From assembly GCA_029882235.1 (NCBI GenBank), contig JAOULB010000155.1:1-5835 (forward strand): a stretch of DNA of 5,835 nucleotides. Direction: 5' to 3'. The notes under the pieces were generated by a model. It did not search any database. It was not told the origin of the DNA and saw only the letters and a list, made by a program, of their open reading frames with translations. This stretch comes from Gammaproteobacteria bacterium. Lineage in GTDB: Bacteria > Pseudomonadota > Gammaproteobacteria > UBA6429 > Thiohalophilaceae. A program made the translations under genes and the position numbers. Positions 5,018-5,835 of this stretch are shown here, in pieces; positions within the stretch are counted from its first letter, which is position 1; each line of letters opens with the position of its first letter.

Positions 5018-5835
5018 ATGAAAAGAATGTTGTTTAACGCAACTCAACCAGAAGAGTTGCGCGTGGCCATGGTTGATGGTCAACGTATCTATGATCTGGA
5101 CATCGAAACAACTCACCGCGAATCCAAAAAGGCCAATATCTACAAAGGCCGGATCACCCGCATCGAACCCAGCCTTGAAGCCGCGTTCGTCGATTATGGT
5201 GCAGAGCGACATGGTTTCCTGCCACTCAAAGAAATCTCAAGAATCTATTTTGATAAAGATGTGAACCTGGGTAATGGTCGCGTCAATATTAAGGAAGTCA
5301 TTAAAGAGAATCAGGAAATCGTCATTCAGGTAGTCAAGGAAGAGCGCGGCAACAAAGGCGCCGCTTTGACAACGTTTATTAGTCTGGCAGGTCGTTATCT
5401 GGTGCTCATGCCGAATAACCCTCGCGCTGGTGGCGTTTCACGTCGCATTGAAGGCGATGATCGTAATGAAGCACGTGATGCCCTGAGCGCACTCACAATG
5501 CCTGATGATACGGGTATCATCTTGCGCACCGCCGGTGTTGGAAAGAATGTTGATGAGCTGCAATGGGATCTGGATTATCTGTTGCTGCTCTGGAAATCCA
5601 TTGATGAGGCCTCTAAACAGCGCCCTGCGCCGTTTCTGATTTATCAGGAAAGTAATCTGATCACGCGTGCAATCCGTGATTATTTCCGTGCCGATATCAG
5701 CGAAATCATTGTTGATGAAGAAGCCGTCTATAACAAGGCGCGCGATTTCATGTCGCAGGTGATGCCTCACAACCTGAACAAAATTAAACACTATAACGAT
5801 CCAGTTCCGCTGTTCACGCGTTATCAGATTGAATC
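5018..5835 (+). CDS. rne: Ribonuclease E, N-terminal part
   Basis: The first 272 codons of RNase E; the gene runs off the right edge. RNase E is the essential endonuclease for rRNA and tRNA processing and mRNA decay and is the scaffold of the degradosome at the inner membrane. The start MKRMLFNATQPEELRVA is nearly identical to E. coli. The S1 domain spans about 37-127, with RNA-binding Phe57 and Phe67 in AAFVDYGAERHGFLP. After KEERGNKGAALTTFISLAG comes the NNPRAGGVSRRIEGDDR block (133-149). RTAGVGK (170-176) carries the 5'-monophosphate sensor pair Arg170/Thr171, which are Arg169/Thr170 in E. coli; the offset is a one-residue insertion in the S1 domain near 80-88. Catalytic aspartates, the zinc-link and the C-terminal scaffold lie beyond the edge. 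RNase G is less likely, because the N-terminal wording and the divergent rluC neighbour are those of rne. AAGG at 5006-5009 supports the ATG at 5018. Confidence 0.97.
   Translation, partial: MKRMLFNATQPEELRVAMVDGQRIYDLDIETTHRESKKANIYKGRITRIEPSLEAAFVDYGAERHGFLPLKEISRIYFDKDVNLGNGRVNIKEVIKENQEIVIQVVKEERGNKGAALTTFISLAGRYLVLMPNNPRAGGVSRRIEGDDRNEARDALSALTMPDDTGIILRTAGVGKNVDELQWDLDYLLLLWKSIDEASKQRPAPFLIYQESNLITRAIRDYFRADISEIIVDEEAVYNKARDFMSQVMPHNLNKIKHYNDPVPLFTRYQIE

Noticed and set aside
5438..5791. Minus-strand ORF of 117 codons inside rne
   Set aside because: It is antisense to well-conserved RNase E coding sequence, and the translation is low-complexity and Ile-rich with no recognised domain.
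1..5835. tRNA, CRISPR, insertion sequences, toxin-antitoxin or other defence genes
   Set aside because: None was seen: no spaced repeats, transposase-like frames or tRNA-like folds were noticed, and almost all the sequence is covered by conserved housekeeping genes.

Overview
This window is a conserved housekeeping block from a gammaproteobacterium of moderate GC content (about 45-50% by eye). From + strand left to right the genes are plsX (partial), rpmF, yceD, maf/yceF, sppA, a HAD phosphatase, rluC and rne (partial). From memory, this order matches the Pseudomonas arrangement (rne, rluC, HAD hydrolase, sppA, maf, yceD, rpmF, plsX). The proteins look clearly gammaproteobacterial: RNase E begins MKRML, RluC has the HRLDRDTSG motif, and L32 is the cysteine-free form. 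I cannot name the genus from the sequence alone.

Layout: positions 1-1138 carry a leftward operon yceD-rpmF-plsX, whose reading direction is minus. It links a 23S rRNA-related protein, ribosomal protein L32 and the first step of phospholipid synthesis. Positions 1139-1317 are a promoter region shared with the rightward maf gene (1318-1896). maf converges on a second leftward set, rluC-HAD-sppA (4611-1907), with only 10 bp between the maf and sppA stop codons. rluC and the HAD gene are 2 bp apart and probably translationally coupled. sppA follows after a 78 bp gap that holds a plausible promoter of its own. Positions 4612-5017 are the divergent control region between rluC and rne. It includes a strongly structured rne leader with three consecutive foldable elements just before the rne start at 5018. 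rne then runs off the right edge.

Shared theme: several products act on ribosome assembly and RNA. RNase E processes and degrades RNA, RluC modifies 23S rRNA, YceD/DUF177 affects 23S rRNA accumulation and L32 is a 50S protein. Maf (nucleotide pool cleaning), the HAD phosphatase, SppA (membrane peptidase) and PlsX (lipid synthesis) are housekeeping neighbours.

I looked for mobile elements, CRISPR arrays, tRNAs, toxin-antitoxin pairs and unrecognised genes, and saw none. I do not see a previously undescribed system here. The parts worth a second look are regulatory: the rne leader, a strong promoter that would start yceD mRNA almost at its ATG, and the hairpin-rich rpmF-plsX gap.
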